Below, piece after piece: positions 1-8,405 of a stretch of DNA of 22,182 nucleotides; within the stretch, counting starts at the first letter, position 1; each line of letters opens with the position of its first letter. The stretch spans positions 1 through 22,182 of the forward strand of contig JBCCEV010000065.1 of NCBI GenBank assembly GCA_039030125.1, read 5' to 3'. Made by a program: the position numbers and the translations under genes. The DNA is from JBCCEV01 sp039030125 (lineage in GTDB: Bacteria > Pseudomonadota > Gammaproteobacteria > Ga0077536). The notes under the pieces were generated by a model. The model saw nothing but the letters and a program-made list of their open reading frames with translations. It ran no database searches and was not told the origin of the DNA.

Positions 1-712
1 CCAACAAACCGGTGCCGGTGATGAACTTGGCCTGCTCTGAGCAGAGGAAAGCCACCGCCGCACCAAAATCATCCGGATGACCAGTAACGCCAACCGGAAT
101 ATTATCAGCAGCGGCATCCTTGGACGCGATCATTTTCGCAACGCGATCAGTCCAATGGGTACCCGGCTGGCAGGAATTTACCGTGACACCGTCAGCGGCG
201 ACTTCGCGCGCGGTGATCTTCAAAAAACTGGTCAACCCCGCTCGGGCCACTGAACTTGCCAGCAGGAAACCAATCGGTTGCTTCACTCCGATACTGGTGA
301 TTGCGCAAACCCGGCCCCAGCGCCGCTCGCGCATGGCGGGTATTGCGGCGCGGCACATCTCGATCATGGCCAAGCAATTCATATCGAATGCGTTGTGAAA
401 ATCTTCGGTGGACGTGGTTGCGAAATTACCCGGTGGAGGCCCGCCAGCATTGGTGACGAGAATATCGATCTGGCCCAACTGCTCGGTTGCCGCTTCGACG
501 AAAGCAACACCGCCCGACGCGCTTGATACGTCAGCCTCAATCGCCACCGCTGGCGCACCAAGTACTTTCGCGGCGGCTTCGAGACGCGCCCGGTCACGTC
601 CACAAATTGCAACCCGCGCCCCTTCGGCGGCGAGCGCCTTCGCGGCACCCAATCCAAGCCCCGCCGAACCGGCAGCGACAGCGGCACACTTGCCTGAAAT
701 CCCAAAATCCAT
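1..712 (-). CDS. SDR family oxidoreductase, BKR-like atypical subgroup (C-terminus beyond window)
   Basis: The frame is open from an ATG at 712 to the left edge, giving 237 residues of a Rossmann short-chain dehydrogenase. Visible elements are an imperfect glycine motif (GSAGLGLG, residues 15-22), NAG (88-90), a Ser at 139/140 (ITSIG) and the C-terminal strand AFLCSEQAKFITGTG. The catalytic YxxxK is missing: by alignment the Tyr position is Ser153 and the Lys position Arg157 (SSVAR). These traits match the 3-oxoacyl-ACP-reductase-like subgroup of SDRs known for non-canonical active sites, so the substrate and even catalytic activity are uncertain. About 20 residues are probably missing beyond the window. 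It lies 51 bp downstream of the methyltransferase at 764-1489 on the same strand, so the two are probably co-transcribed. Confidence 0.88.
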   Translation of the reverse strand, partial: MDFGISGKCAAVAAGSAGLGLGAAKALAAEGARVAICGRDRARLEAAAKVLGAPAVAIEADVSSASGGVAFVEAATEQLGQIDILVTNAGGPPPGNFATTSTEDFHNAFDMNCLAMIEMCRAAIPAMRERRWGRVCAITSIGVKQPIGFLLASSVARAGLTSFLKITAREVAADGVTVNSCQPGTHWTDRVAKMIASKDAAADNIPVGVTGHPDDFGAAVAFLCSEQAKFITGTGLL

Positions 713-763
713 TAACGCCTACCCATTCTTATCCCAGCCAGCGCTCATTGTAAGCGCCACGGT

Positions 764-1489
764 TCACTTATCCGCCCGATAACCTTTTGCGTGGTCGAGT
801 GGATCAAAATAGCGCGCGGAAATATTGGCCGACCCAGAGAATAATCCTCCGATCTCCCGGAGGCGATCATGCAGTGCCACCCGCCGTAGACGGCGCTTCA
901 TGTCGTTGAGGTTTTGTCCTAGAAGCTCACGGAACCGCGTACTGTTTGCGGCAAAATCGGCGCTGTCCTTTTGCGCGATGGCAAAGATCACACGCGGTGT
1001 CACAGCAGCCCCAAGTGCAACAACGCTGCGATATTTGAAACCTTGCAGTAAATTATCAACCCCACTGCTCGTCAAACGCTGATAGTCCGTTGGGAAACCG
1101 TGAAGTCGATACCAAAATGGCAGACTCAGTATCAAAACACCGTCTTTAGCCAGAACCCGATGGGCCTCGGAGATTGCCTTGGCCGGCTCGCGCAGGTGTT
1201 CCAAGATCTCAAGCATCACTATCGCACCAGCAACGCCATCGTCAAAACTGAGCGTCTCGGCGTCTTCTCGTCGGTCGACGCCGGGGCCGCTGCGTAGGTC
1301 GCAACCGATAAACTCGGTATCGGCGAAGAACTGCCGCCGATCGCACAGGTTTGCCATTGGAGCGTCGTAATAACTGCCAAGCTCTATCACTGGGCCGCGT
1401 GGTTTGAACGCGGCCACCGCGTGGCTCAAACACTCATTAACGATTTCAATAACGACGCGATCAGCGGCGTAGCGATCAAAAAAGTTCAA
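764..1489 (-). CDS. Class I SAM-dependent methyltransferase (Methyltransf_11 type)
   Basis: This 241-residue protein has a Rossmann methyltransferase core. Strand 1 is VIELGSYYDAP (34-44), with a degenerate motif I. Acidic IGCDLRSG is at 61-68. The motif IV/post-motif region is MLEILEHLREPAKAISEAHRVLAKDG (92-117), typical of the Methyltransf_11 family. GFPTDYQRLT (131-140) recurs in sugar/polyketide-type methyltransferases. The only available start is TTG at 1489 with a weak purine-rich site. The frame is open upstream to a TGA without any ATG. An ATG at 1507-1509 lies one base out of frame and would give MSEERSFLNFF, so the true start may be masked by a one-base indel. The substrate is not identifiable. 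It is divergent from the glycosyltransferase at 1614, with 124 bp between them. Confidence 0.8.
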   Translation of the reverse strand: MNFFDRYAADRVVIEIVNECLSHAVAAFKPRGPVIELGSYYDAPMANLCDRRQFFADTEFIGCDLRSGPGVDRREDAETLSFDDGVAGAIVMLEILEHLREPAKAISEAHRVLAKDGVLILSLPFWYRLHGFPTDYQRLTSSGVDNLLQGFKYRSVVALGAAVTPRVIFAIAQKDSADFAANSTRFRELLGQNLNDMKRRLRRVALHDRLREIGGLFSGSANISARYFDPLDHAKGYRADK

Positions 1490-1613
1490 GAAGCTTCTTT
1501 CATTCGGACATGCCTGGAGATGCCAGTGTCAGCGTTCAAACGGGCGTTGGAATCATATTACACTTCCGGCACGTGCCTGGCGGCACGGGCAACCCGTTTG
1601 GTTCCGATCCATT

Positions 1614-2651
1614 ATGACCGATAAAAACACCCCTCTTGTCAGCGTTTGTTTCCCGGTCTACAACGGTGCTGATTTTGTTGCCAAAGCGCTGGCCTCGGTC
1701 CTTGCTCAATCCTACGAGAAGCTCGAGATCATCATCGGCGATGACCAATCAACGGATGGCAGCGCGGACATTATCGCGGCGTTCAAGGACCCTCGGATCA
1801 CCTACCTTCGCCATGACAACAACTTGGGGCAGTTTGGCAATATCAATGCGCTACTCCATCGTTGTCACGGCGAGTATGTGGCGATCTATCACGCCGACGA
1901 TATTTACGAGCCGACGATCGTTGCTGAGGAGGTCAGTTTCCTGGAAGCTCACCCGGAAGTTGCTGCGGTCATGGCGCAATGCTGGGTGATCGACACTCAC
2001 GATCGACAAACCGGTCAAATGGCCGTTATCGACAACTTCCCTTACAACACCGGCCTCGATTTTCAGCAATGGCTGGTCGCAATGATGCGTCACCGCAACC
2101 GCTTTTGGCGCACCCCGTCGTTCCTGGCACGCGCTAAGGTGATCTCTGAGTCAGACGGGTTCAGCGAAGCCTATCGGGATATCGGTGATTTTGAATTCCA
2201 AATGCGGCTTGCCACGCAAAACAAGATCGCGGTGTTGGACGAATATCTCTTCTCTTACCGGCGCAGCCCCACTCAGATCACGACGTCCTATAATCAAACT
2301 CGCGTTTTCCGTGATGACTTTTTTAAGGTGATTGATAAATACCTAACGCAGTTTCGCGACCAACTGACCATTCCGGTCAATGTGGAAATCGAATACGCTT
2401 TCCATCGCGCCGCCGATGATGTCTTGAGGGCCAATAATGCAATAAAGATCAGCGCTATCGATGAGGCCAGAGCAATCCTAAAAAATCCATTTCCGTGGCG
2501 GTGCCTGCGAATTCCCACCCAAGATCTGCTCTACCCAAAGCTACGCACAATCGGTATCAGGCTCCTTCTCAAGCTCGCCCTGGCCTGCGGCTGTGCAGGT
2601 CTCGCCGTCCAAGTTTTGAAGTCCCTCGGTTTCGCCGAACTTGGAAAATGA
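1614..2651 (+). CDS. Family 2 glycosyltransferase (GT-A fold)
   Basis: This 345-residue protein begins with a canonical GT2 nucleotide-sugar domain: VSVCFPVYNGADFVAKALASVL (9-30), IIIGDDQSTDGS (39-50) and the metal-binding acidic pair in YHADDIYEP (92-100). A later stretch RDIGDFEFQMRLA holds the expected catalytic-base ED/D-type position. The C-terminus has a hydrophobic amphipathic stretch (LLLKLALACGCAGLAV) that could touch the membrane. It probably transfers a sugar onto a surface polysaccharide or lipid-linked glycan at the cytoplasmic face; donor and acceptor cannot be read. Start ATG 1614 has no strong ribosome site. A second GT2 of related style lies at 20850. Confidence 0.88.
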   Translation: MTDKNTPLVSVCFPVYNGADFVAKALASVLAQSYEKLEIIIGDDQSTDGSADIIAAFKDPRITYLRHDNNLGQFGNINALLHRCHGEYVAIYHADDIYEPTIVAEEVSFLEAHPEVAAVMAQCWVIDTHDRQTGQMAVIDNFPYNTGLDFQQWLVAMMRHRNRFWRTPSFLARAKVISESDGFSEAYRDIGDFEFQMRLATQNKIAVLDEYLFSYRRSPTQITTSYNQTRVFRDDFFKVIDKYLTQFRDQLTIPVNVEIEYAFHRAADDVLRANNAIKISAIDEARAILKNPFPWRCLRIPTQDLLYPKLRTIGIRLLLKLALACGCAGLAVQVLKSLGFAELGK

Positions 2652-2702
2652 AGGCACCTGCAGCCCCGCGACCAGCCTCACAAAGTTAGATAGGAATCCC
2701 TC

Positions 2703-3740
2703 ATGCAAGCAGCAGTATTCAAAAGCCCGGGTCAACCGCTGGCCATCGAAGAAATCGAAGCGCCGCGCTTGCGCCCTGAGGGTTTGATTATCGAAGTCAA
2801 AGCCTGCGGTATCTGCGGCTCAGACCTACACATGGCCGAAGTTCACGACAGCTCGGGGGGCATGCAACCGTTACGCGCCGGTGCAGTGATGGGCCACGAG
2901 TTCTGCGGGGAAATTGCCGAGGTCGGTAAGGGCGCAAAAAGCGACTGGCAGGTCGGCGAGCGGGTGACCGCGCTGCCCTATCTGGCCTGCGGCCATTGCT
3001 ATGAGTGTCTTGCAGGATTTGGTCATCGTTGCCCGCAAGCACGCTACACGGGCATGGGCGGTGAAGCCGGTGCGTATGCGCAATACATGCAGGTCGGCGC
3101 GGCTGAAACGCTGAAACTCCCGAGTGGGGTCGATTACCAATTCGGGGCTTTGGTCGAACCCCTCGCCGTCGCCTTACACGGAGTCCACGCCGCCCAGTTA
3201 CAACCAGGAGAGAATGTCTTGGTCATGGGCGCCGGGCCCATTGGCATCGCAACGGCGATGTGGTGCAAACATTTCGGTGCCGCCCATGTAGTGGTCTCAG
3301 ACATGGTGCCAGAACGCCTCAACATCGCCACCCGAATGGGGGCGACTCACTGCATTAACGCCGGCGAGGAAAACGTCATCTCGGCGTACAAGTCAGTCGC
3401 CAGTAAACGCCCGGATGTCATCATCGAGTGCATTGGTATACCCGGCACGCAGCAGCTAGCCATGGACTATGCGCCGGCGGGCGCGCGTTTGGTTATCGTC
3501 GGTGTGTGTATGGAACCGGACTCTATTGTCCCGGTGAAAGCCTTGACCAAAGAGCTACAGGTCAATTACGTGTTCATGTATCGCAAACAGGATTTCGCCA
3601 TCACCATTGATTTTCTCGATCGTGAACGCATCGACCCGACGCCGATGATCACTGAGTCAATCGGCTTTAACGAATTTCCGAACGCTTTTGAATCGCTTAA
3701 ATCCGACAAAACCGCGTGCAAAGTCTTACTCAAGCCTTAA
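2703..3740 (+). CDS. Zinc-dependent alcohol dehydrogenase, MDR superfamily
   Basis: This 345-residue protein has the medium-chain dehydrogenase layout. Catalytic zinc ligands are Cys38 (CGICGSD), His65-Glu66 (GHEFCG) and Glu152 (LVEPLAVALHG). The four structural-zinc cysteines are C96, C99, C102 and C110. The nucleotide-binding loop is GAGPIG (176-181). Asp200 at the end of the second Rossmann strand favours NAD+ over NADP+. The layout resembles sorbitol/threonine dehydrogenase relatives that oxidise a secondary alcohol or polyol to a ketone; the exact substrate is unknown. An AGGAA site precedes the ATG at 2703. The gene is convergent with the flavin monooxygenase, with only 6 bp between stop codons, so it probably ends in a bidirectional terminator or by read-through. 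Confidence 0.92.
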   Translation: MQAAVFKSPGQPLAIEEIEAPRLRPEGLIIEVKACGICGSDLHMAEVHDSSGGMQPLRAGAVMGHEFCGEIAEVGKGAKSDWQVGERVTALPYLACGHCYECLAGFGHRCPQARYTGMGGEAGAYAQYMQVGAAETLKLPSGVDYQFGALVEPLAVALHGVHAAQLQPGENVLVMGAGPIGIATAMWCKHFGAAHVVVSDMVPERLNIATRMGATHCINAGEENVISAYKSVASKRPDVIIECIGIPGTQQLAMDYAPAGARLVIVGVCMEPDSIVPVKALTKELQVNYVFMYRKQDFAITIDFLDRERIDPTPMITESIGFNEFPNAFESLKSDKTACKVLLKP

Positions 3741-3746
3741 CGAAGC

Positions 3747-4871
3747 TTACATAAACCGGGGCATTACCTGATTGGCAATTAAGTCTAGCGATTCATTGAT
3801 TTGATCGCTGGAATGGATCCCTTGCGGCACCAGAAAAAAACACTCATCAAACCCTAAAGTATCGTAGGCCTGTTCGATCTGCCGGCTGATCGTATCTGGA
3901 CTGCCCACCAGCTTCAGTGGCATGCCTTGCCCAAACTGAACCGCCCATTCGTTCCAGAACCACGCCATGTCGTCGAATAGAGCTTCGGCCTCGGCGTCCG
4001 TTTTCGCGCACACCATTGTTCCGCCCCAGGCACATTCCTGACCGCGCGGTATTTCATGACCGTGCTGTTCGGCCTCTTCTCGATACTTTTTCCACAACAC
4101 ATCACAAAATTCCATTTTGTCCGACAACACGATAGGAGTACCGCCATGCTTCGCCCAGAACAGCGCCGTATTCATTGACATCGTAAAACCGCCATAGAGC
4201 GGCGGATGAGGATCTTGGAAAGGCCGGGGCGCGATCCCGACTTCGTGGATAGTCATATCGGCGTCGACCCCTGCACCGTAGTCTGGGTAAACGGTATGAA
4301 CGTGTGGATTGAGATTGTCATTGGGGAAACGCCAGAACTCACCGTCAAAGGAAAACGTTGGGTTTCTTAGCGCGGCGAGAACAACGTCCACGAACTCACT
4401 GAAGTAACGGCGATTGTATTCATCCACATCGGTATCTTTATTCCATTTGCCGACGGCGGCGAGGTCGGAGCGGACCTTGAGCTGGTCTACCCAGCGATGC
4501 TGGTAACCGCGCACGATGCCTACGCCGAAACGTCCCTTGAGCATGTGATCGAGAGTGGCGATATTCTCCGCCGCCCGCAACGGATTGTGAGTGGTCGAGA
4601 CAAAACCGCAGGCAATCGCATGGAGCCGCTCGGTGTGCTGCCCAATCCAGCTCGACATCAGTCCTAGATCATTGGAGATTTCGAAACCTTCAATCTGCAG
4701 GTGATGCTCGGGGTGTCCCATGGCGTGAAAACCGTTGCGGTCGGCAAACGTCGCGATCGCCGCAATCTCGCTCAGCATCCGTTGATAAAGATCCGGATCG
4801 AGGCCAGCGAGGCCTTTTTGAAGCTCGGCCTTGCGACCGATGGTGCAATACATGAACAACGAAAACTTCAT
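3747..4871 (-). CDS. LLM-class (luciferase-like) flavin-dependent oxidoreductase
   Basis: Start ATG 4871 gives 374 residues beginning MKFSLFMY, which enters the first TIM-barrel strand directly. The upstream TTG/ATG at 5000/4997 would add 43 residues with no family character. AAAAGAG precedes 4871. Family signs are FADRNGFHAMGHPEHHL, GFVSTTHNPLRAAENIATLDHMLKGRFGVGIVRGY and the C-terminal LVGSPDTISRQIEQA, typical of bacterial luciferase-fold FMNH2-dependent monooxygenases. It probably oxygenates a small organic substrate with reduced flavin from a separate reductase; none is encoded nearby. It is divergent from the glutathione peroxidase across 130 bp, which should hold both promoters. Confidence 0.9.
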   Translation of the reverse strand: MKFSLFMYCTIGRKAELQKGLAGLDPDLYQRMLSEIAAIATFADRNGFHAMGHPEHHLQIEGFEISNDLGLMSSWIGQHTERLHAIACGFVSTTHNPLRAAENIATLDHMLKGRFGVGIVRGYQHRWVDQLKVRSDLAAVGKWNKDTDVDEYNRRYFSEFVDVVLAALRNPTFSFDGEFWRFPNDNLNPHVHTVYPDYGAGVDADMTIHEVGIAPRPFQDPHPPLYGGFTMSMNTALFWAKHGGTPIVLSDKMEFCDVLWKKYREEAEQHGHEIPRGQECAWGGTMVCAKTDAEAEALFDDMAWFWNEWAVQFGQGMPLKLVGSPDTISRQIEQAYDTLGFDECFFLVPQGIHSSDQINESLDLIANQVMPRFM

Positions 4872-5001
4872 GTGCGTACTCTTTTTTTTCGCCTGATATT
4901 GGTGCGCGGAACAGCGCGCCGAGAATAGCACAAGCGCCACGCTAGTCTGGGACCTAGAGATCAGCGACACTAGACACACTTCGAAGCTTAGAGGCATCAA
5001 G

Positions 5002-5475
5002 ATGGCTGATATATTCGACCTAACGATGGAAGGGATCGACGGTGAGAACGTCGAACTCGCGCGTTTCCGCGATCAGGCGTTATTGATCGTCAACCTGGCA
5101 AGCCAGTGAGGCCTCACCGATCAGTACGCAGGTCTGCGTACCCTTCATGACGCCGGACAGGTCACCGTCCTCGGCTTCCCCTGCAACCAGTTCGGCAAGC
5201 AGGAACCCGGAAGCAACGAAGAAATCAAGGAATTCGCCCAATCGAAATATGGCGCTACGTTTCCAATGTTCGCCAAAATCGAAGTCAACGGCGCAGGCGC
5301 ATGCGAGCTCTATAATTTGCTGAAGAGCGGCCAACCTAATGATGACGGGAGTGAAGACATCACCTGGAATTTCACTAAATTTTTGGTTGATGCCCAGGGC
5401 CACATCGTCAAACGGTTTGACCCTAAGGTGAGTCCGGAGGATATTGGCGCACAGCTGAGCGAACTACTTCCCTGA
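5002..5475 (+). CDS. Glutathione peroxidase with in-frame UGA (selenocysteine) at the peroxidatic position
   Basis: Reading through one TGA (5107-5109, codon 36) gives a complete 157-residue glutathione peroxidase. The TGA sits at the peroxidatic Cys/Sec position in NLASQ-U-GLTDQY. The other three members of the family's catalytic tetrad are present: Gln67 (in GKQEPG), Trp122 and Asn123 (TWNF). Similarity continues without gap on both sides, which argues against a frameshift. A hairpin of bacterial SECIS type follows the TGA. The enzyme should reduce peroxides with thiols, with higher rate than a Cys form. GAGG in TTAGAGGCATCAAG precedes ATG 5002. The true stop is also TGA (5473-5475). The 3' end overlaps the convergent methyltransferase by 12 bp. 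Automatic callers would report only the fragment from 5266 or a pseudogene. Confidence 0.88.
5107..5141 (+). promoter_or_regulatory. UGA Sec codon plus bacterial SECIS hairpin
   Basis: A perfect 7-bp stem GTACGCA/TGCGTAC (5124-5130 with 5135-5141) closes the loop GGTC (5131-5134). There are 21 nt between the TGA and the loop. Bacterial SECIS elements lie inside the coding region just after UGA and carry a GU in a small apical loop that SelB recognises. The ten bases GCAGGTCTGC, read in the same codon frame, also form the apical part of the E. coli fdhF SECIS as I recall it; here the spacing from UGA is one codon longer. Confidence 0.8.
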
Positions 5476-6309
5476 AACATCCGGCCGGCGAAACCCTAGC
5501 GCGCACCAATAGGGCGTGCCGTCGCGAAAACGGATCCGTTCGAGCCCCGCTTCTTCCATCATTTGTTGGACGGCGAGGCGGGTAAAACGTCGCTCAAGCC
5601 GGGTACCGAACCGATCGAGCGCATCGGTGCGCATTACGTAGAAAGTTTCATCCCGATAAGCAGCAAGCGGCAAGTGCTCGACGTTCACCCCGAGCCGCTC
5701 CGCGATGAGTGCGAAGCGCGCGAGGGGCCAGTAGATGAACGCTGCGATAAGCTGACTCACCATTAATTTAGGACGCTGAGGTAACACTGAAATTACCCGG
5801 CGTCCGAGATCACTCACACGCCACAGGGCTTTGAACCATAGCGGCCGGTTGTCGAACGCGTAATAAAGATAGAGGAGAAAAGGGGCGCCAACTTTGAGCT
5901 TGCTGACACAGCTCGCGATCCCCTGCTGCGTATTCGGAACATGATGCAGCACGCCTAAGGAATAACCGAAATCCATCGAGCTGTCTTTGAGAGGTATCGC
6001 GTCGACGCTGGCCTGGTGGAATTCGCAGTTCTGCCGAACCATCAAGTTTTTCCGGGCAACCTCAAGAGCAGCCGGCGAGGGATCGATTAAGTGTAAGTTC
6101 GCAACGTGCTCACTAACGAAGTACGCCCATCTTCCACTGCCGCAGCCCAAATCGAATCCAACCGCATCGGCACCGATTTCGGCGAAAGGGAAAAGAGAAA
6201 AATACTGCTCGAAGATCTGCCGCTGCTGCTCCAGCGTATCGTGCTGATCAAACGTTGACCACTCGTGGCCGAAGCCTTCGACCACCTTTTTATCAATATT
6301 CCCAGACAC
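5464..6309 (-). CDS. Class I SAM-dependent methyltransferase
   Basis: This 281-residue protein has an intact SAM-binding motif I, GFDLGCGSGRWAYFV (from residue 51), then HLIDPSPAALEVARKNL, and motif IV/V region SLGVLHHVPNTQQGIASCVSKLKVGAPFLLYLYY. The wide lid region with YWPLARFALIAERLG is seen in small-molecule or lipid methyltransferases. A TAG lies four codons upstream of the GTG at 6309, so GTG is the furthest start available in this frame. It converges on the glutathione peroxidase and overlaps its end by 12 bp. It is divergent from the methyltransferase at 6339 with only 29 bp between, so promoters must lie inside neighbouring coding sequence or be very compact. The substrate is unknown. 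Confidence 0.87.
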   Translation of the reverse strand: MSGNIDKKVVEGFGHEWSTFDQHDTLEQQRQIFEQYFSLFPFAEIGADAVGFDLGCGSGRWAYFVSEHVANLHLIDPSPAALEVARKNLMVRQNCEFHQASVDAIPLKDSSMDFGYSLGVLHHVPNTQQGIASCVSKLKVGAPFLLYLYYAFDNRPLWFKALWRVSDLGRRVISVLPQRPKLMVSQLIAAFIYWPLARFALIAERLGVNVEHLPLAAYRDETFYVMRTDALDRFGTRLERRFTRLAVQQMMEEAGLERIRFRDGTPYWCALGFRRPDVSGK

Positions 6310-6338
6310 GTCGAAAGCCTAACATTTAGAGCCATACT

Positions 6339-6989
6339 ATGAATTCACAACACCGCGTTAGCGAGAGCAAAATGGCCAGCCATAGACCACAGTTATTCGA
6401 ACGCATGGACGATAGCGACGACGGGCTTTTCTACACAATGCCACGCTTAGTCAATCATATCGATGAGGCCACTATCGCCGCGCTCACTCAGTACTATAGC
6501 GAGGTGCTGAATGCAGGTGACGACGTTCTCGACCTGATGTCATCTTGGGTTTCTCACCTCCCCGCCGTCGAATTCAACGCGGTTGCCGGATTGGGTATGA
6601 ATTTGGAGGAACTCGAGCATAACCCGCGCCTCACTGAGCATAAGTTGCACGATTTAAATGCCGATCCGAATTTACCCTACGTTGACACTCGCTTTGACGC
6701 CGTATTGATTGCGGTTTCTATTCAATACTTAGTCCGGCCGTTTGAAGTGTTCGCCGAAATCGCTCGGGTTCTGCGGCCAGGAGGTCAAGCATTGGTCGCA
6801 ATGTCGCATCGCTGCTTCCCCACCAAGGCTATCCGCGCGTTCCATGTCTTCTCGCCACCACAACGAATGGAGCTTGTGGCCGATTATATGCGCAGCACGG
6901 GTGTGTTCTTGGAACCGAGCATTGTCGATCGCTCACCCACTGGCGCCGATCCCCTATGGATCATCCACGGCATCAAAGGCAGCACCTAA
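6339..6989 (+). CDS. SAM methyltransferase-like protein with degenerate motif I
   Basis: This 216-residue protein has a class I methyltransferase fold: VLDLMSSWVSHLP (63-75) at strand 1, LGMNLEELEHN at strand 2, DAVLIAVSIQYLVRPFEVFAEIARVLRPGGQALVAMSHRCF (120 onward) for motifs IV-VI. Motif I lacks the usual GxGxG; the DLMSSWVSH form recurs in a family of bacterial and plant proteins annotated as methyltransferases, so it is a family trait rather than decay. ATG 6372 (GCGAGAG upstream, product MASHRPQLF) is an equally good start. Function is not established. Confidence 0.82.
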   Translation: MNSQHRVSESKMASHRPQLFERMDDSDDGLFYTMPRLVNHIDEATIAALTQYYSEVLNAGDDVLDLMSSWVSHLPAVEFNAVAGLGMNLEELEHNPRLTEHKLHDLNADPNLPYVDTRFDAVLIAVSIQYLVRPFEVFAEIARVLRPGGQALVAMSHRCFPTKAIRAFHVFSPPQRMELVADYMRSTGVFLEPSIVDRSPTGADPLWIIHGIKGST

Positions 6990-7078
6990 CAGCGCCGCTA
7001 ACCGGCATTGCTTTGCCATACACCACCGTGCGAGCATTCCCGCCTCTTCGCCCATCAAAACCATGAGGGGGATCTTGC

Positions 7079-7519
7079 ATGGACCTCGAAACACATAACG
7101 AATTCGAACAAATTCGCCAGCTCAAATCACGTTATTTTCGGCTAATGGATACCCAGCAATGGGAAACTTGGCGCGATTGCTTTACCGATGATATCTCGGC
7201 GACCTACGAAGGTGCGCCGCGGAAAAGCCCGCAAGCGCCAACCACCATCGGTTGCGAAGGCAAACAAGCCTTAATTGATGGGGTCAGCGCGCTGATGACC
7301 GGCGCAAAATCAATGCACCAAGGGTTCATGCCTGAGCTAGAACTGACGAGCGCCACCACCGCTAAAGGCATTTGGGCGATGTATGACTACGTGCGCCTGC
7401 CAGAATGCGCGTTCCAGGGGTGGGGCCACTACCACGAGGATTACGTCAAAGAAGACGGGCAATGGAAGCTCAAGAAAATCTACCTCACCCGACTCCATAC
7501 CGAGGAAGTGTGGAGTTGA
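7079..7519 (+). CDS. SnoaL-like / NTF2-fold protein
   Basis: This 146-residue protein matches the cone-shaped SnoaL_4/NTF2 fold: FEQIRQLKSRYFRLMDTQQWETWRDCFTDDISATYEG (9-45) gives the first helices and strand, and KSMHQGFMPELELTSATTAKGIWAMYDYVRL and GHYHEDYVKEDGQWKLKKIYLTRL the curved sheet. Members include dehydratases, isomerases and cyclases of steroids or polyketides as well as many of unknown role. GAGGGGG lies 8-9 nt before ATG 7079. It converges on an SDR (7539), a common partner of this fold in small-molecule degradation, but no pathway can be named. Confidence 0.85.
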   Translation: MDLETHNEFEQIRQLKSRYFRLMDTQQWETWRDCFTDDISATYEGAPRKSPQAPTTIGCEGKQALIDGVSALMTGAKSMHQGFMPELELTSATTAKGIWAMYDYVRLPECAFQGWGHYHEDYVKEDGQWKLKKIYLTRLHTEEVWS

Positions 7520-7538
7520 GTTCTTCCTCTCGGCCGGC

Positions 7539-8291
7539 TCAGACGCCGGCCGATTTCCCGCCGTCGACCGGCAAAGCGACACCCGTCATAAAACTTGCGC
7601 GCCTTGACGCCAAGAATACAAACGCCTCAACGACATCCTCGTTGGTCACCATGCGCTTCATTTTGCTCGCTGCGACGAAAGCATCGTGGGCGGCTTCTGG
7701 ATCATCGCTACGATTAAACCCCTTCCACCCCATTTCATTGTCGACCGTGGTCGGGCACACACAATTCACCCGGATTTCTGGTGCCAGTTCCATGGCCATC
7801 GCTTTGGTAAGGTGGACAATCGCGCCCTTCGAGGTGCAATACGCGGCGACGTTGGCGAGCCCAATGAGACCCGCTATCGAGCCATGATTGATGATTGTGC
7901 CGCGATTCTTCTTCAACGCATCGAGCGCGGCTTGAGCGCAAAAAAACGCAGCCTTAACATTGGTGCTTAAAGTACGGTCCCAGGTTTCCTCATCGGTATC
8001 GGCAATCGATGCGATCGGAAAGAGTCCCGCGTTGTTAATCAAAACGTCCAGGCCCCCGAGATCTTGCACCGCGGTGCTGACAACCGCGCTGCACCCCGAC
8101 CGGCTGTTGAGATCGCCCGCCGCATTAACCAACGCGCCGCTTCCCAGCTCATCAATCACACCCTGAACGCGCTCGCGGGAACGGCCATTAACCGCAACGG
8201 CAGCGCCCTCGGCCACAAAACGCTGAACCAAGGCGCGGCCAATACCTTGAGTCGATCCCGTAACAAGCACCTTTTTGCCCGCAAAATCCAT
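7539..8291 (-). CDS. Classical short-chain dehydrogenase/reductase
   Basis: This complete 250-residue SDR has all hallmark elements: TGSTQGIG (11-18), NNAG (86-89), and the catalytic tetrad Asn111, Ser138, Tyr151 and Lys155 (YCTSK). The C-terminus MTGVALPVDGGKSAGV is the usual FabG-like end. The residues after strand 2 (NGRSRE) suggest NADP(H) preference through Arg. Unlike the SDR at the left edge of the window, this one should be an active oxidoreductase on a hydroxyl/keto substrate. It starts with ATG 8291 and is divergent from the aldolase gene across 114 bp. Confidence 0.92.
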   Translation of the reverse strand: MDFAGKKVLVTGSTQGIGRALVQRFVAEGAAVAVNGRSRERVQGVIDELGSGALVNAAGDLNSRSGCSAVVSTAVQDLGGLDVLINNAGLFPIASIADTDEETWDRTLSTNVKAAFFCAQAALDALKKNRGTIINHGSIAGLIGLANVAAYCTSKGAIVHLTKAMAMELAPEIRVNCVCPTTVDNEMGWKGFNRSDDPEAAHDAFVAASKMKRMVTNEDVVEAFVFLASRRASFMTGVALPVDGGKSAGV

Positions 8292-8405
8292 CGTTTGACG
8301 CCCCTCGAAATAAGAACTTTCGCGCTATCTGTTGGCGCGGCTTGCGCTAGAATAACCGCGTTTTAATAAAACCCATCCAATTTTTGAATCGTACCGAGGA
8401 CCACC

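Noticed and set aside
4872..5000. 43-residue N-terminal extension of the flavin monooxygenase
   Set aside because: It precedes the first barrel strand without family similarity and would fill the whole divergent promoter region.
5002..5475. Glutathione peroxidase as a pseudogene with a nonsense mutation
   Set aside because: The stop is TGA precisely at the peroxidatic residue, all other active-site residues are intact, and a SECIS-like hairpin follows; random nonsense would not combine these.
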